A stretch of DNA of 64,000 bases. It comes from Larkinella humicola (GTDB taxonomy: Bacteria; Bacteroidota; Bacteroidia; Cytophagales; Spirosomataceae). Where the stretch lies: the NCBI RefSeq assembly GCF_008727875.1, contig NZ_VTWS01000003.1, positions 744,001-808,000 of the forward strand. Direction: 5' to 3'. The position numbers and the translations under genes were made by a program. The notes under the pieces are model-generated. The model had not been told where the DNA came from, did not search any database, and saw nothing but the letters and a program-made list of their open reading frames with translations. Shown piece by piece: positions 41,949 through 51,368 of the stretch (positions within the stretch are counted from its first letter, which is position 1; each line of letters begins with the position of its first letter).

Positions 41949-42672
41949 TCCAATTGAGGAGTTTAAAAAAGAACGTACCGAGCGCATCGCTGCCTATCCC
42001 ACCCAACCCGACTTACTGGCTGCCGCTGCGGCTTTTAATCTGACCTCTAACCGGGATAAATATTCATACAATTTCACCTGGATGGGCCGCCCCATTATTC
42101 AGTATCCGCAGGACATGATCGCCATGCAGGAATTGATCTGGCAGCTCAAACCGGATCTGATCATTGAAACCGGCATCGCCCACGGTGGTTCGCTGATTTT
42201 TTATGCGTCGATCCTCGAACTCATCGGCAACGGCGAGGTGCTGGGTATCGACATCGACATCCGGGCTCACAACCGCCGGGAAATCGAAAACCACCCCATG
42301 TTTAAGCGGATCACGATGCTGGAAGGCTCGGCTATCGATGAAACACTGGCCGCTGAGGTAGCCCGGAAAGCCGAAAACAAACAAACCGTGATGGTTTGCC
42401 TCGATTCGAATCATACGCACGATCACGTCTTGCGGGAACTGGAACTGTATTCTCCGCTGGTAACGGTCGGGTCGTATCTGGTTGTTTTTGATACGATTGT
42501 GGAAGACTTGCCCGCCAACTCCTACGACCGGCCCTGGGACAAAGGCAACAACCCTAAAACCGCCGTCTGGGAGTTTTTGAAGCATAATTCAGATTTTGAA
42601 ATCAACCACGAAATTGACCATAAACTCCTGATTTCGGTGGCACCGGAAGGGTATCTGAAACGGATTCGGTAG
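41941..42672 (+). CDS. CmcI-family SAM-dependent methyltransferase
   Basis: A 243-residue methyltransferase of the CmcI/rhamnosyl O-methyltransferase family. The SAM site is DLIIETGIAHGGSLIFYASI near residue 75, and the acidic DIDIRAHNRREIENHP follows; VCLDSNHTHDHVLREL is the metal-binding region. Family members O-methylate sugars or antibiotic nuclei. In this cluster an O-methylation of a surface glycan is the likeliest job. It is coupled to the preceding gene by an 8-base overlap. Confidence 0.88.
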   Translation: MTDPIEEFKKERTERIAAYPTQPDLLAAAAAFNLTSNRDKYSYNFTWMGRPIIQYPQDMIAMQELIWQLKPDLIIETGIAHGGSLIFYASILELIGNGEVLGIDIDIRAHNRREIENHPMFKRITMLEGSAIDETLAAEVARKAENKQTVMVCLDSNHTHDHVLRELELYSPLVTVGSYLVVFDTIVEDLPANSYDRPWDKGNNPKTAVWEFLKHNSDFEINHEIDHKLLISVAPEGYLKRIR

Positions 42673-42693
42673 CCGTTAAAAAACGATCCGTTC

Positions 42694-43929
42694 ATGAAAG
42701 AACATAAATACACGGTGGTTGTCCCCACCCGCGAACGCGCGGACACTTTACTGCACACGCTGCGAACCTGCGTGACCCAAAACTACGATAACCTGACGAT
42801 TCTGGTTTCGGACAACTGTAGCCAGGATACGACGGAAGAAGTCGTTCGGTCGTTCAACGACCCGCGCATTCAGTATGTCAACACGGGCAAACGGCTCAGC
42901 ATGTCGCACAATTGGGAATTTGCCTTGTCGCATGTTCGGGAAGGGTATGTCACCTTTCTGGGGGATGACGACGGCCTGCTGCCCGACGCCGTGCAGGACG
43001 TCAATGTGCTTTTTAATGAAACCGGCTTGCAGGCCGTCAACATGAATCCCGCGCCAGATTTCTATTTCTGGCCTTCTTATTTTAACAAGAAACAGGCTAA
43101 CATGCTGAAAGTTAGCTTTCAGAGCGGTTTTGTAATTAAAGAGGGAAAGGCAGTTTTGCGGAAAGTTCTCCAATGCCGGGAAGACTATTTGCCATTGCCT
43201 TTTGTCTATAGTTCCTTCGTTAACATGACGGCAATCGAGCCGATTCAACGAAAAACCGGTGCGTTTTTCCGGTCGCAAATACCGGACGTTTATTCCGGTA
43301 TTGCCCTGGCCAATCAGGTGGGCGCGTACGTTTATTCGAAAAAACGGTTGCGGATCTCCGGGGCGTCGTCGCACAGCACGGGCATGTCACAGTTTAACTA
43401 CGACGCCAACAAAAAGGCGATGGACAAATTTGCCAGCGAACCCAATATTCCGTTTCATCCGGCCTTGCAATATTGCCCATCCTACACCTATCTGATCGCC
43501 GAGAGCTTTCTACAATCCTTTGACGCCGGGTTGAATCCGGACGAAAAAGCGGCTTTTAACTGGATGCCTTTTATCGAAACCGCCATCAAGGAAGCCAATA
43601 CGAAGTTTCATAATCAGCGTGACAACATTCTGAACGTCACGCGGTATATCGCCGAAACCAATCACCTTGACCGTGAACGGGTTGAGAAGCTCATCCATGG
43701 CTCGACCAGCCGCCTGAACAATATTATCCCTTACGATCTGAAACGCTATTCGTATCCGTTTCTGTTGATCAATGCCGCTACCTACGGCGTGGAAAACATT
43801 TTCGATGCCTGCCAACTTCATCGAACCATCACCGACAATCCGAGCCGGTTTTGGTTGAAAAGTACCACCTGGAAAGATATGTCCCGGATGGTTTTTGGCG
43901 AACTTGCCGACCGCTATGCCTCAGCCTGA
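42694..43929 (+). CDS. Family 2 glycosyltransferase
   Basis: A 411-residue GT-A type transferase. The nucleotide-binding start VVVPTRERADTLLHTLRTC and NLTILVSDNCSQDTTEEVV are typical, and the DxD-like site is VTFLGDDDGLLPDAV near residue 93. The C-terminal 200 residues are not a known domain. No transmembrane segment is apparent, so it acts on the cytoplasmic face. Donor and acceptor are unknown. Confidence 0.88.
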   Translation: MKEHKYTVVVPTRERADTLLHTLRTCVTQNYDNLTILVSDNCSQDTTEEVVRSFNDPRIQYVNTGKRLSMSHNWEFALSHVREGYVTFLGDDDGLLPDAVQDVNVLFNETGLQAVNMNPAPDFYFWPSYFNKKQANMLKVSFQSGFVIKEGKAVLRKVLQCREDYLPLPFVYSSFVNMTAIEPIQRKTGAFFRSQIPDVYSGIALANQVGAYVYSKKRLRISGASSHSTGMSQFNYDANKKAMDKFASEPNIPFHPALQYCPSYTYLIAESFLQSFDAGLNPDEKAAFNWMPFIETAIKEANTKFHNQRDNILNVTRYIAETNHLDRERVEKLIHGSTSRLNNIIPYDLKRYSYPFLLINAATYGVENIFDACQLHRTITDNPSRFWLKSTTWKDMSRMVFGELADRYASA

Positions 43930-43941
43930 CCGATTCTGCCT

Positions 43942-45096
43942 ATGAAAGTACTGTTCATTCTGGACAACTATTATCCGCACATTGGCGGAGCAGAGTTGTT
44001 GTTTCAGCGCCTGGCCGAAGGGCTGGTCCGGCGGGGCATGACGGTGACGGTTCTGGTGCCTAAAAATTACCCGGACTATCTGGATCAAGAAACCCACAAT
44101 GGCGTTCAGATTATCCGGCAAAAGGTGCCTTCCTTCGCGCAGCGTTACTTTTTTATGGTCCTGGCTATTTTCCGGGCCATTCGTCTGGCCAAACACCACG
44201 ACATTATCCAGACGGCAACGTATAACGCCATTGTACCCGCCTGGATTGCCAGTAAACTGAGCGGCAAAAAAGCAATTCTGACGGTTTACGAAGTGTGGGA
44301 CACCAAATGGTATACGCTGAGCGGCCAATCGCGCTGGAAAGCCAGCCTGTTCCGCCTGTTCGAACGGATGCTTTTGACCTTTCCGTTTAATCGCGTGGTC
44401 TGTATTTCGGATAGTACGCTGCGGGATTACGTTCGTCTGTTTCCGTCGGCTCCCGTATCCCGGATTTACCCCGGCGTCGATTATGACGATTTTGAGAAAA
44501 ACCGGCTCAGTGACGAGCAACGGGCGGTTTTTCGCGCTGAAAAAGGCTATAGCTCCGACGATTTTCTGGTGGTTGGATTCGGTCGGCCCGGCATTTCCAA
44601 AGGGTTCGATTATTTGGTCAATGCGGTTCCGCAGGTGCTGAAGACACAAGCCAACGTCCGGTTTTTGTTCATCTGGCCGTCAGCACCGAATTTTATTTCC
44701 CTGCGCGACTCGCTCGTCCAACGGCTCGACAGCTTTCAGGCTGGCAAATCGGTGCGGATTCTCGACAAACAATCACGGACCGATTTGCTGCATTACATCC
44801 AGGCCGCCGACTGTGTGGTGGTTCCGTCGCTGGCCGAAGGATTTGGGTATGCCGCCGTGGAAGCTTGCATGCTGAGCCGCAGCGTGGTGTCTACCACGGC
44901 CGGTTCCATTCCGGAAGTCATCAGCGGGCATTACCGGCTGGTTCCTCCGGCCGACAGCAACGCGCTGGCTGACGCCATTACCGACATGGTTCATCACCGC
45001 AGCAACTACGCACCACCCCGCTATTTTGAAAACGAAACGATGATCGACCGGTATGAGGCCTTGCTCCGGACCGAAACCGGCCTAACCAACCGCTAA
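43942..45096 (+). CDS. Family 4 glycosyltransferase
   Basis: A 384-residue GT-B transferase. The glycine-rich N-terminus NYYPHIGGAELLFQRLAEGL binds the acceptor side; the C-terminal donor site has VVGFGRPGISKGFDYLV and VVPSLAEGFGYAAVEACML, the EX7E motif. It probably adds a sugar to the polysaccharide made by this cluster. It lies 12 bases after the previous gene and converges, with a 9-base gap and no clear terminator, with the membrane protein gene on the other strand. Confidence 0.9.
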   Translation: MKVLFILDNYYPHIGGAELLFQRLAEGLVRRGMTVTVLVPKNYPDYLDQETHNGVQIIRQKVPSFAQRYFFMVLAIFRAIRLAKHHDIIQTATYNAIVPAWIASKLSGKKAILTVYEVWDTKWYTLSGQSRWKASLFRLFERMLLTFPFNRVVCISDSTLRDYVRLFPSAPVSRIYPGVDYDDFEKNRLSDEQRAVFRAEKGYSSDDFLVVGFGRPGISKGFDYLVNAVPQVLKTQANVRFLFIWPSAPNFISLRDSLVQRLDSFQAGKSVRILDKQSRTDLLHYIQAADCVVVPSLAEGFGYAAVEACMLSRSVVSTTAGSIPEVISGHYRLVPPADSNALADAITDMVHHRSNYAPPRYFENETMIDRYEALLRTETGLTNR

Positions 45097-45105
45097 TCCG
45101 TCTCC

Positions 45106-47187
45106 TCACTCATTGATCCGGTAAATTTCAACCGAGCCTAATTTATCGACGAGTTTAAGGCAACGCGTTTCGACAGCTTGTGGCGTCCGGTCAAAAACAA
45201 AGTATTTGGTGTTGAGCTTCTTAAGTCGTGGTGAACACGGATCGAGCGCGACCTGATACCCATCTTCAAAGGTATTTTGGATCACAATGGAATCCCGCCC
45301 GTCGATGTAGGTGCTGTAAACCGTGTGTGCATACCGATTGTAGGCGGAATCACGCTTCGCCGTCGGGTCCAGCACCCGCATGGTTTTAAAATCCGGCAGG
45401 TATTTAATCCCACTCAACTGATTGACACCGGTTGCGGTAACCAGATACGTGATGTACTGGCTCCCCAAAACCACCCAGCGAGCCGTAGGGTCCTGCTCGT
45501 GAATGGCCCGAATTTTCTGGTAGAGAATGTGTTGCGTTAGGGGCGCGGTTCCTTTAGAAACCGGGTTGATGCCCAGATTAGGGAGCGAAAACAGAACCAG
45601 AACCAGCCCGATCACCACTTCTTTATACCGGAAGGTGCTGACGGGCAACATCAGAAAGTTTAAGGCCAGAAAGAACGCCGTTGGCAAAAAGAGCTGGTGT
45701 GCTTTGTAGAAACCGTCGGAATCGTTCAGGTTAAGCCAGGCGGCATACACCATGAATGCAACGACGCCCACTACCAGCAAACCGCTGATCAGCGGTTTCA
45801 GGGCAATCTTTTTGTCCTGAATGTACCCCAGATACAGCACCGCCAACACCACATTTCCGATACCAAACGGGATTTGCGTGCGTCGGGTCGGGCTCATATC
45901 CATCAGCGTTAGTTTGGCGAGTCCTGCCGGATAACCCACCTCGATCCAGAGCCAGAGCAACACGACGTAGAGCAGAACCAGCGTCAAAAGCGGGTCGATT
46001 TTGCGGAATGTTACAAAATAGAAACCCATACAAACCGCAATAACCGGTGTGAAAGTTACAAAGTGGGAAAGTTCACAAATGTTCAGCCAGCCCTTCGGAA
46101 ACCGCTGATCGTCCAGCAGCCAGCCGGCATAATATTCGGAAAACCAGTTGGCAATGAAGCCCGTTCCGCCGGTTTCGCTCCTTTTCCCGGGATAAACCGT
46201 CTGCGACATCACGTCGATGGTGGCTTTCGCTTCCACATAATACTGGTACAAAACGAAGCCAATCAGCGCGAATGCAAGGGCAAACGTGACGGCTTTACTG
46301 CCCAGTTGGGAGAACAGTTGCTCCCGGCGAAAATTACTGGCGACAAATCCGATGAGAATAAAAACCAGCAGGTAACCAATCGATACCTGGTAGGGCGGAT
46401 ACAAATTGAGCGCGTAGGCAACCAAGGACCAGGCAAACAGCAAACCGGCCCAAAGCAGCGTACTTCGTTTTTGAGCATAAAACAGATAAAGCGACGAAAT
46501 TAACAGCAATCCGCCGGATATCATGCTGGTTAGCAGAGAGAACGACCACCAGGCAAAGCCCGGTGAAAGCAAAAGCCAGATGGCGCCACAGACCGAAACC
46601 CAGAAATTATTGCGGGTAAGAATCAGGAAAAGCAAAGTTGTTACGATCAGGCTCCCCAGCAACATGAAATTCCAGCGCCAGGACAGGCCAAAATCCGTGC
46701 TGATGAAAAAGCCCCAGTAGTCGGGCCGAAAGAGCATGATAAAATGCTTAACCGGCAGATACAAAACCAGGGCCGGTTTTTCGCCCCCGATTGCCATGTT
46801 CTCAACCGGATAGTTCTGATTAGCCTGCGAGAGCGTAAACGGCACCATGGCCGCCCACTCGTCCATGCGAATGGGGCGGGGCTTGCCGGAAATCAAACCC
46901 CGTTTGGGATCAGACCCATCCGGAATAACCTGATTCCAATACGGCAAGGAGGAGTAATGAATTTTAGCCAGCGTCAGCAGCAGAAAGAGACCGATACAAA
47001 CACCGATAAACCATTTTAACCGCTTGTTAAAATCGATGAGCTGACCAGTTTTTTCAGGGCGTACCGGAGACGGTTTTTCGGACGAAACCGCCGATCGGCT
47101 GACCGGTGAATCGGACTTTGCCGGTTGGGAGATACTTTTGGGTGGGGTAGGTTGTACTGATGCCGGTATTTTTTTCTTTTTTGACAT
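45106..47187 (-). CDS. Large polytopic membrane protein, GT-C-like (function unknown)
   Basis: A 693-residue protein. Residues 1-50 are a Pro/Ser/Lys-rich cytoplasmic tail; then about a dozen to fourteen hydrophobic segments from residue 58, and a C-terminal soluble domain of about 120 residues. The first periplasmic loop has KPRPIRMDEWAAMVPFTLSQANQNYP, an acidic Asp-Glu pair placed like the catalytic loop of GT-C glycosyltransferases. It resembles uncharacterised families near glycan clusters. A role in transferring a lipid-linked sugar is inferred, not shown. Confidence 0.72.
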   Translation of the reverse strand: MSKKKKIPASVQPTPPKSISQPAKSDSPVSRSAVSSEKPSPVRPEKTGQLIDFNKRLKWFIGVCIGLFLLLTLAKIHYSSLPYWNQVIPDGSDPKRGLISGKPRPIRMDEWAAMVPFTLSQANQNYPVENMAIGGEKPALVLYLPVKHFIMLFRPDYWGFFISTDFGLSWRWNFMLLGSLIVTTLLFLILTRNNFWVSVCGAIWLLLSPGFAWWSFSLLTSMISGGLLLISSLYLFYAQKRSTLLWAGLLFAWSLVAYALNLYPPYQVSIGYLLVFILIGFVASNFRREQLFSQLGSKAVTFALAFALIGFVLYQYYVEAKATIDVMSQTVYPGKRSETGGTGFIANWFSEYYAGWLLDDQRFPKGWLNICELSHFVTFTPVIAVCMGFYFVTFRKIDPLLTLVLLYVVLLWLWIEVGYPAGLAKLTLMDMSPTRRTQIPFGIGNVVLAVLYLGYIQDKKIALKPLISGLLVVGVVAFMVYAAWLNLNDSDGFYKAHQLFLPTAFFLALNFLMLPVSTFRYKEVVIGLVLVLFSLPNLGINPVSKGTAPLTQHILYQKIRAIHEQDPTARWVVLGSQYITYLVTATGVNQLSGIKYLPDFKTMRVLDPTAKRDSAYNRYAHTVYSTYIDGRDSIVIQNTFEDGYQVALDPCSPRLKKLNTKYFVFDRTPQAVETRCLKLVDKLGSVEIYRINE

Positions 47188-47256
47188 AACTGCCGTTCTA
47201 TTTTTTTAAGCGCTGCAACTACAAGTGGATCTAAAAACTCGGGATCGATTCGACAA

Positions 47257-47658
47257 TTACGGCAAATTTGTTTGGCTTTCGTTCGCCATCACTAATTTAT
47301 CCGGGACTTGTAAATCCGTTACTTCTTTTTTTAAAATGGCCACTTCCTGCGTTAATTCTTTGATGGAATTTTGCAGTTTGGAGTTAACCACCGACAAGTG
47401 TACCAGGAAACAGATGATGGCAAAAATAGCCGTTAAAAAAATAAGAGAGGGTGGATAAAAAACCCCTAATAACCGGGAAATCTGGGTCAATCCATCCCGC
47501 CAGGCTGCAAAGACAAGCAAGATGATTGCGCAAACAATCCAGATGAAGGAATATTCTTCGCGCAATTTTCCTCTAACGATAAGCCGGGCGATGAAGGCCA
47601 GGAAGATTAAGGTGCCAATCAGACTGAAAACCTGAATAGTGATGGGTAAGGATTCCAT
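47257..47658 (-). CDS. DUF2304 membrane protein
   Basis: A 133-residue protein with three hydrophobic segments (about 6-27, 38-58, 68-90) and a charged, coiled-coil-like tail. EEYSFIWIVCAIILLVFAAWRDGL is the DUF2304 hallmark. Genes of this family usually sit next to dolichol-phosphate-mannose-synthase-like GT2 genes, as here, where the stop of the GT2 gene's upstream neighbour is only 10 bases away. Function not known. Confidence 0.85.
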   Translation of the reverse strand: MESLPITIQVFSLIGTLIFLAFIARLIVRGKLREEYSFIWIVCAIILLVFAAWRDGLTQISRLLGVFYPPSLIFLTAIFAIICFLVHLSVVNSKLQNSIKELTQEVAILKKEVTDLQVPDKLVMANESQTNLP

Positions 47659-47667
47659 AATTGAAAA

Positions 47668-48387
47668 CTATATTTTCCGTAAACGAATGTAAACAAACAG
47701 GGTACCCAGCGTCACTTTAAACAGATAATAGACCGATTGAACCCAGCCAATTGATGAGGTTCCCCCCTGCCGTTCTTCCATCAAAACCGGCACTTCCAGC
47801 AGCCGCAGTTTATGCAATCCAAACTGCACGATGGCTTCCGGTTCCGGGTATTCGTCGGGATAATAGCGGTTGACAATCTCAATCGTTTTGCGGTTGAAGG
47901 CCCGGAAACCCGACGTACTGTCATGCACGGTTTTACGAATCAGCAACTGGTTGAGCCAGCGAAAATACCGAATCCCGATGCGCCGGACAAACGACGACTG
48001 AAACCCCTGGCGCTCCAAAAACCGGGAGCCGATGACGACGTCGGCCTGATCGTCGAACAGCGGTCGCAGCAGCTTTATCAGCCCTTCGGCGGGATGCTGC
48101 CCGTCGCCATCGATCTGAACCGCAATGTCATACCCCTTGCGGTACGCATACTTGTAACCAGCCTGCATGCAGCCACCAATACCGAGGTTCACGGGTAGGT
48201 CGAGGTGCAGGCAGTCCAGCGTGCGGACAACGGCCATCGTGTTATCGGTTGAACAATCGTTGACCACCAGCGTATCCAGCGACAGGCCAAACCGGGTTTT
48301 TACCCAGTGAATATCATTCACAACCGCAGCAACCGAACGCTGCTCGTTGTAGCACGGAACCACCACCAGCACCCGAAGTGACTTCAT
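47668..48387 (-). CDS. Family 2 glycosyltransferase (polyprenyl-phosphate sugar synthase-like)
   Basis: A 239-residue transferase of the DPM1-like subgroup, which loads a sugar onto a polyprenyl phosphate. Motifs: VVVPCYNEQRSVAAVV, TLVVNDCSTDNTMAVV, and the metal site QIDGDGQHPAEGLIK near residue 95. The C-terminal GTSSIGWVQSVYYLFKVTLG is typical. Its product would be the donor for GT-C enzymes such as the neighbouring large membrane protein. It leads the three-gene minus-strand unit (GT2, DUF2304, membrane protein). Confidence 0.9.
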   Translation of the reverse strand: MKSLRVLVVVPCYNEQRSVAAVVNDIHWVKTRFGLSLDTLVVNDCSTDNTMAVVRTLDCLHLDLPVNLGIGGCMQAGYKYAYRKGYDIAVQIDGDGQHPAEGLIKLLRPLFDDQADVVIGSRFLERQGFQSSFVRRIGIRYFRWLNQLLIRKTVHDSTSGFRAFNRKTIEIVNRYYPDEYPEPEAIVQFGLHKLRLLEVPVLMEERQGGTSSIGWVQSVYYLFKVTLGTLFVYIRLRKI

Positions 48388-48444
48388 TTTCTTTCTTAGG
48401 TAGAACGTTGGACGAGTTAAAGCGGGAATCTGCTACGCAATTTT

Positions 48445-48476
48445 CAAAGGTAGCAGGACGCACGATTTGGGTCAAA
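48445..48476 (-). promoter_or_regulatory. Consensus promoter of the GT2-DUF2304-membrane protein unit
   Basis: The minus strand carries TTTG, exactly 20 bases, then TACCTTTG, the clearest Bacteroidota promoter match in the window, about 58 bases before the start codon. Confidence 0.8.
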
Positions 48477-48532
48477 TTATGTGCCATAAATTATCCGATG
48501 TTTCCCTATCTTACAGCCGATTGTCAAACTGA

Positions 48533-49525
48533 ATGAAGCAACTTCTCAAAACCGCCCTTCCCTTTGTCCTGGCCATTTCCCTGCTGGCGTATGCGCTGAA
48601 GGACATTTCGTTCGCCGACATCGGGCGGCAGTTTCAGCAGGCTCACTATGGCTGGATTGCGCTGGTGGGGCTGCTGACGGTTTTGATCTACCTGGTGCGG
48701 GGAAAACGCTGGCAGCAGCCTTTACTCGCCCTCGGGTTTTTTCCGACGGCTTTCCGGACCACGGTTGCCACACTGGCGGGTGTCATTGCCAGTATGATTG
48801 TGCCGGGCTCCGGCGAACTAACCCGCTGCGCCACGCTGCAACGGACCGACAACGTACCGTTTTCGCAGGGCGTTGGTTCGGTCGTGGCCGAGCGAATCAT
48901 CGACTTGATCATGCTCGGTCTGGTGCTTTTGCTGACCTTCCTGCTCGAAATAAACCGCGTTAGTAGCTATGTGTCCGGCCTGTCTTTCCGGGTACCAGAC
49001 AAAACCGCCTGGTTTCTGGCGGGCGGACTTTTGGTCTTTCTGGTTTTGGCAGGCGCTGGCATTTGGCGTATGTTACTGATTTTCAATAAAAAACAACATC
49101 CGGTTGCTCTCAAAATAGCTAACAGTGTTAAGGGGCTCTGGAAGGGTTTTAACGCCATTCGGCAGATCCCGAACTCTTACTTGTTTGTACTTCTAACAGT
49201 GTTAAGTCAGTTTTTTTCCTGGCTGAGCACCTATTGGCTCCTGATGGCGCTGGACAGCACCCGGTCTCTACCGCCCACCGCAGCCCTGACGATCCTGGCC
49301 GTTAGCTCACTCGGCGGACTGGCGGTGCCCACGCAGGGCGGAATCGGAACCTACCATTTTCTGGTCAGCCGGGTGTTGGTGGTCTACGGTTTTACGCCCG
49401 CCGAGGGAGCCGTTGTCGCCACGTTCCTGCACGCCGTGGGCTTCGGAATCAATCTCGTTTTGAGCAGCCTGAGCTTCCTGATCGTTCCGTTTATTCTGGC
49501 CAAAAACCGGGGCAAGGCAGCCTGA
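48533..49525 (+). CDS. Lysylphosphatidylglycerol synthase transmembrane-domain (AglD/UPF0104) protein
   Basis: A 330-residue membrane protein with about eight hydrophobic segments, matching the flippase-like domain family (UPF0104). Seen: GWIALVGLLTVLIYLVRGKRWQQPLLALGF, VPGSGELTRCATLQRTDNVPFSQGVGSVVAERIIDL and GGLAVPTQGGIGTYHFLVSRVL, all typical. Members accompany GT2 genes and may move or modify lipid-linked substrates. It is divergent from the GT2 gene. Confidence 0.88.
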   Translation: MKQLLKTALPFVLAISLLAYALKDISFADIGRQFQQAHYGWIALVGLLTVLIYLVRGKRWQQPLLALGFFPTAFRTTVATLAGVIASMIVPGSGELTRCATLQRTDNVPFSQGVGSVVAERIIDLIMLGLVLLLTFLLEINRVSSYVSGLSFRVPDKTAWFLAGGLLVFLVLAGAGIWRMLLIFNKKQHPVALKIANSVKGLWKGFNAIRQIPNSYLFVLLTVLSQFFSWLSTYWLLMALDSTRSLPPTAALTILAVSSLGGLAVPTQGGIGTYHFLVSRVLVVYGFTPAEGAVVATFLHAVGFGINLVLSSLSFLIVPFILAKNRGKAA

Positions 49526-49581
49526 CGAATCGGATATGAACAGTGAACCTACGTTAACATAATTAACCCGTAATTTCGTTT

Positions 49582-49589
49582 TATCTTTG
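49582..49589 (+). promoter_or_regulatory. -7 box TATCTTTG of the M28 peptidase gene
   Basis: An exact TAnnTTTG element; the predicted transcript would start near 49596, about 60 bases before the ATG. Confidence 0.65.
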
Positions 49590-49592
49590 CAC

Positions 49593-49627
49593 AAGCAGGG
49601 AGGACGATTGTCTATTCCTGCTTTTTT
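49593..49627 (+). promoter_or_regulatory. Terminator-like hairpin in the peptidase 5' leader
   Basis: AAGCAGGG and TCCTGCTT form an 8-bp stem (one G-U pair), followed by TTTTTT. It lies between the -7 box and the start codon, so premature termination in the leader is possible. Confidence 0.45.
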
Positions 49628-49655
49628 GATTTGTCATTTTCTTCACAACAACCCG

Positions 49656-51251
49656 ATGAAATATTTGAAGTATAGTGCCGGTTTGCTCCTGATTACGCAC
49701 TTAGCGACGGCCCAAACCGCCACCGATTATGCCAACACCATTTCGGCGGCTGATCTCGAAAAACACCTGCGCGTGCTGGCTGCCGACGATATGCAGGGCC
49801 GCGAAACCGGTACCGAAGGACAGCGGAAAGCCGCCGATTACATTGCTAAACAGTTTGCGGCTGAAAATCTGCAAGCGATCGTCAAAACCGACGACGGGAA
49901 AACCGGCTATTTTCAGCCGTTCAAGCTGTACCAGAAAACCTGGGGCGATTTTTACGTCAAGGCCGACGGAAAAACGTACACCTACCCCAAAGATTTCATT
50001 GTCAACGGCTTGTTTGGCGTGATGCAGGAAGCGTCGGTAGAAACCGTGTTTGCGGGCTACGGCATCTTGACCGACAAATACAACGACTACGCGAAAATCA
50101 ACATTCAGGGAAAAGCCGTTGTCATTCTGGAAGGTGAACCCAAAAAAGCCAACGGAAATTACGTGATTTCCAATTCGGACAAAGCCTCGGAATGGAGCAA
50201 TGACGAGAGTCTGCGGAAAAAAGTCACGATTGCCAAGGACAAGGGGGCCGAACAAATTTTCATCGTTTCGGCCGAATCGCCGGAAGCCTACCGCCGGTTG
50301 GTGGCCGAACGCAGCGCGTTGATGGGCCGGTTCAATCGCCTGAGCCTCCGCCCGGCCATGGAAAAAATTGGAGCCGTTGGAACATTCCTGATCACGCAGG
50401 ACATGGCCGCGGCTGTTCTCAACACGACAACGGCCAAATTACAGAGCGCGGTGGCCAAAATCAACAAAACCGGCAAGACCAATTCCGGCGCGTTGAAAGG
50501 TAAAATCAGCCTGAAAGCCGAGCGGAAAGACGTGCAGTTGGAAAGCAGCAACGTGCTTGGGTTTCTGGAAGGCACCGACAAAAAAGACGAAATCGTGGTG
50601 ATTTCATCGCATTACGACCACATTGGCGTCAATCCGGACGGGCAAGTGAACAACGGTGCCAACGACGACGGTTCGGGAACGGTTTCGGTGATTGAAATTG
50701 CGCAGGCCTTTGCCAAAGCCAAAGCCGAAGGCCACGGCCCTCGCCGGAGCATGCTGTTTCTAACGGTTTCGGGCGAAGAAAAAGGTTTGCTGGGATCGGA
50801 ATATTACACGGATATGAGTCCGGTTCTGCCGCTGGAAAAAACCGTCTGCGATCTGAACATCGACATGGTGGGCCGCGTCGACGATCTGCACGAAGGCAAA
50901 TCCGACAACTACATCTACGTCATCGGTTCCGACAAATTATCGTCTGAACTGCACCAGATCAGCGAAGATGCCAACCGGAAGTACACCATGATGGAGCTGG
51001 ACTACAAGTATAACGAGCCCAGCGATCCGCAACGGATTTACTACCGCTCCGACCATTACAATTTTGCCAAGCACAAAATCCCCATTATTTTTTACTTCAA
51101 CGGCCTCCACGCCGACTACCACCGCCCCGGCGACGACGTCGAGAAAATCAACTTCACACTGGCCGAAAAATCCGCCCGGCTGGTGTTTTATACCGCCTGG
51201 GAAATTGTGAACCGGGAGAATAAACTGGTGGTAGACAGCAACAAACCGTAA
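49656..51251 (+). CDS. Secreted M28-family zinc aminopeptidase with PA-domain insert
   Basis: A 531-residue exported peptidase starting MKYLKYSAGLLLITHLATAQ, a signal peptide. The zinc ligands appear in order: His in VVISSHYDHIGV, Asp in NNGANDDGSGT, the Glu pair in TVSGEEKGLLGSE, Asp in NIDMVGR, and His in HKIPIIFYFNG or YRSDHYNF. A roughly 150-residue protease-associated insert precedes the catalytic domain. M28 enzymes remove N-terminal residues from peptides in the periplasm or outside. An in-frame ATG 23 codons upstream lies in the leader and lacks a signal sequence. Confidence 0.92.
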   Translation: MKYLKYSAGLLLITHLATAQTATDYANTISAADLEKHLRVLAADDMQGRETGTEGQRKAADYIAKQFAAENLQAIVKTDDGKTGYFQPFKLYQKTWGDFYVKADGKTYTYPKDFIVNGLFGVMQEASVETVFAGYGILTDKYNDYAKINIQGKAVVILEGEPKKANGNYVISNSDKASEWSNDESLRKKVTIAKDKGAEQIFIVSAESPEAYRRLVAERSALMGRFNRLSLRPAMEKIGAVGTFLITQDMAAAVLNTTTAKLQSAVAKINKTGKTNSGALKGKISLKAERKDVQLESSNVLGFLEGTDKKDEIVVISSHYDHIGVNPDGQVNNGANDDGSGTVSVIEIAQAFAKAKAEGHGPRRSMLFLTVSGEEKGLLGSEYYTDMSPVLPLEKTVCDLNIDMVGRVDDLHEGKSDNYIYVIGSDKLSSELHQISEDANRKYTMMELDYKYNEPSDPQRIYYRSDHYNFAKHKIPIIFYFNGLHADYHRPGDDVEKINFTLAEKSARLVFYTAWEIVNRENKLVVDSNKP

Positions 51252-51291
51252 CGGTTTTGGACTGAGACTTTCCTAATCGGGAATAACGTAA

Positions 51292-51338
51292 AAAAAGTTG
51301 GCTATCGCAGGATGATCTCTGCCGGTAGCCAACTTTTT
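51292..51338. terminator. Bidirectional intrinsic terminator
   Basis: AAAAAGTTGGCTA pairs with TAGCCAACTTTTT around 21 bases, also partly paired (TCGGCAGAG with the loop). It separates the convergent M28 and DUF2911 genes. Confidence 0.88.
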
Positions 51339-51368
51339 AGGTTTCTGATTCACTTTGCCTGCATCTGA

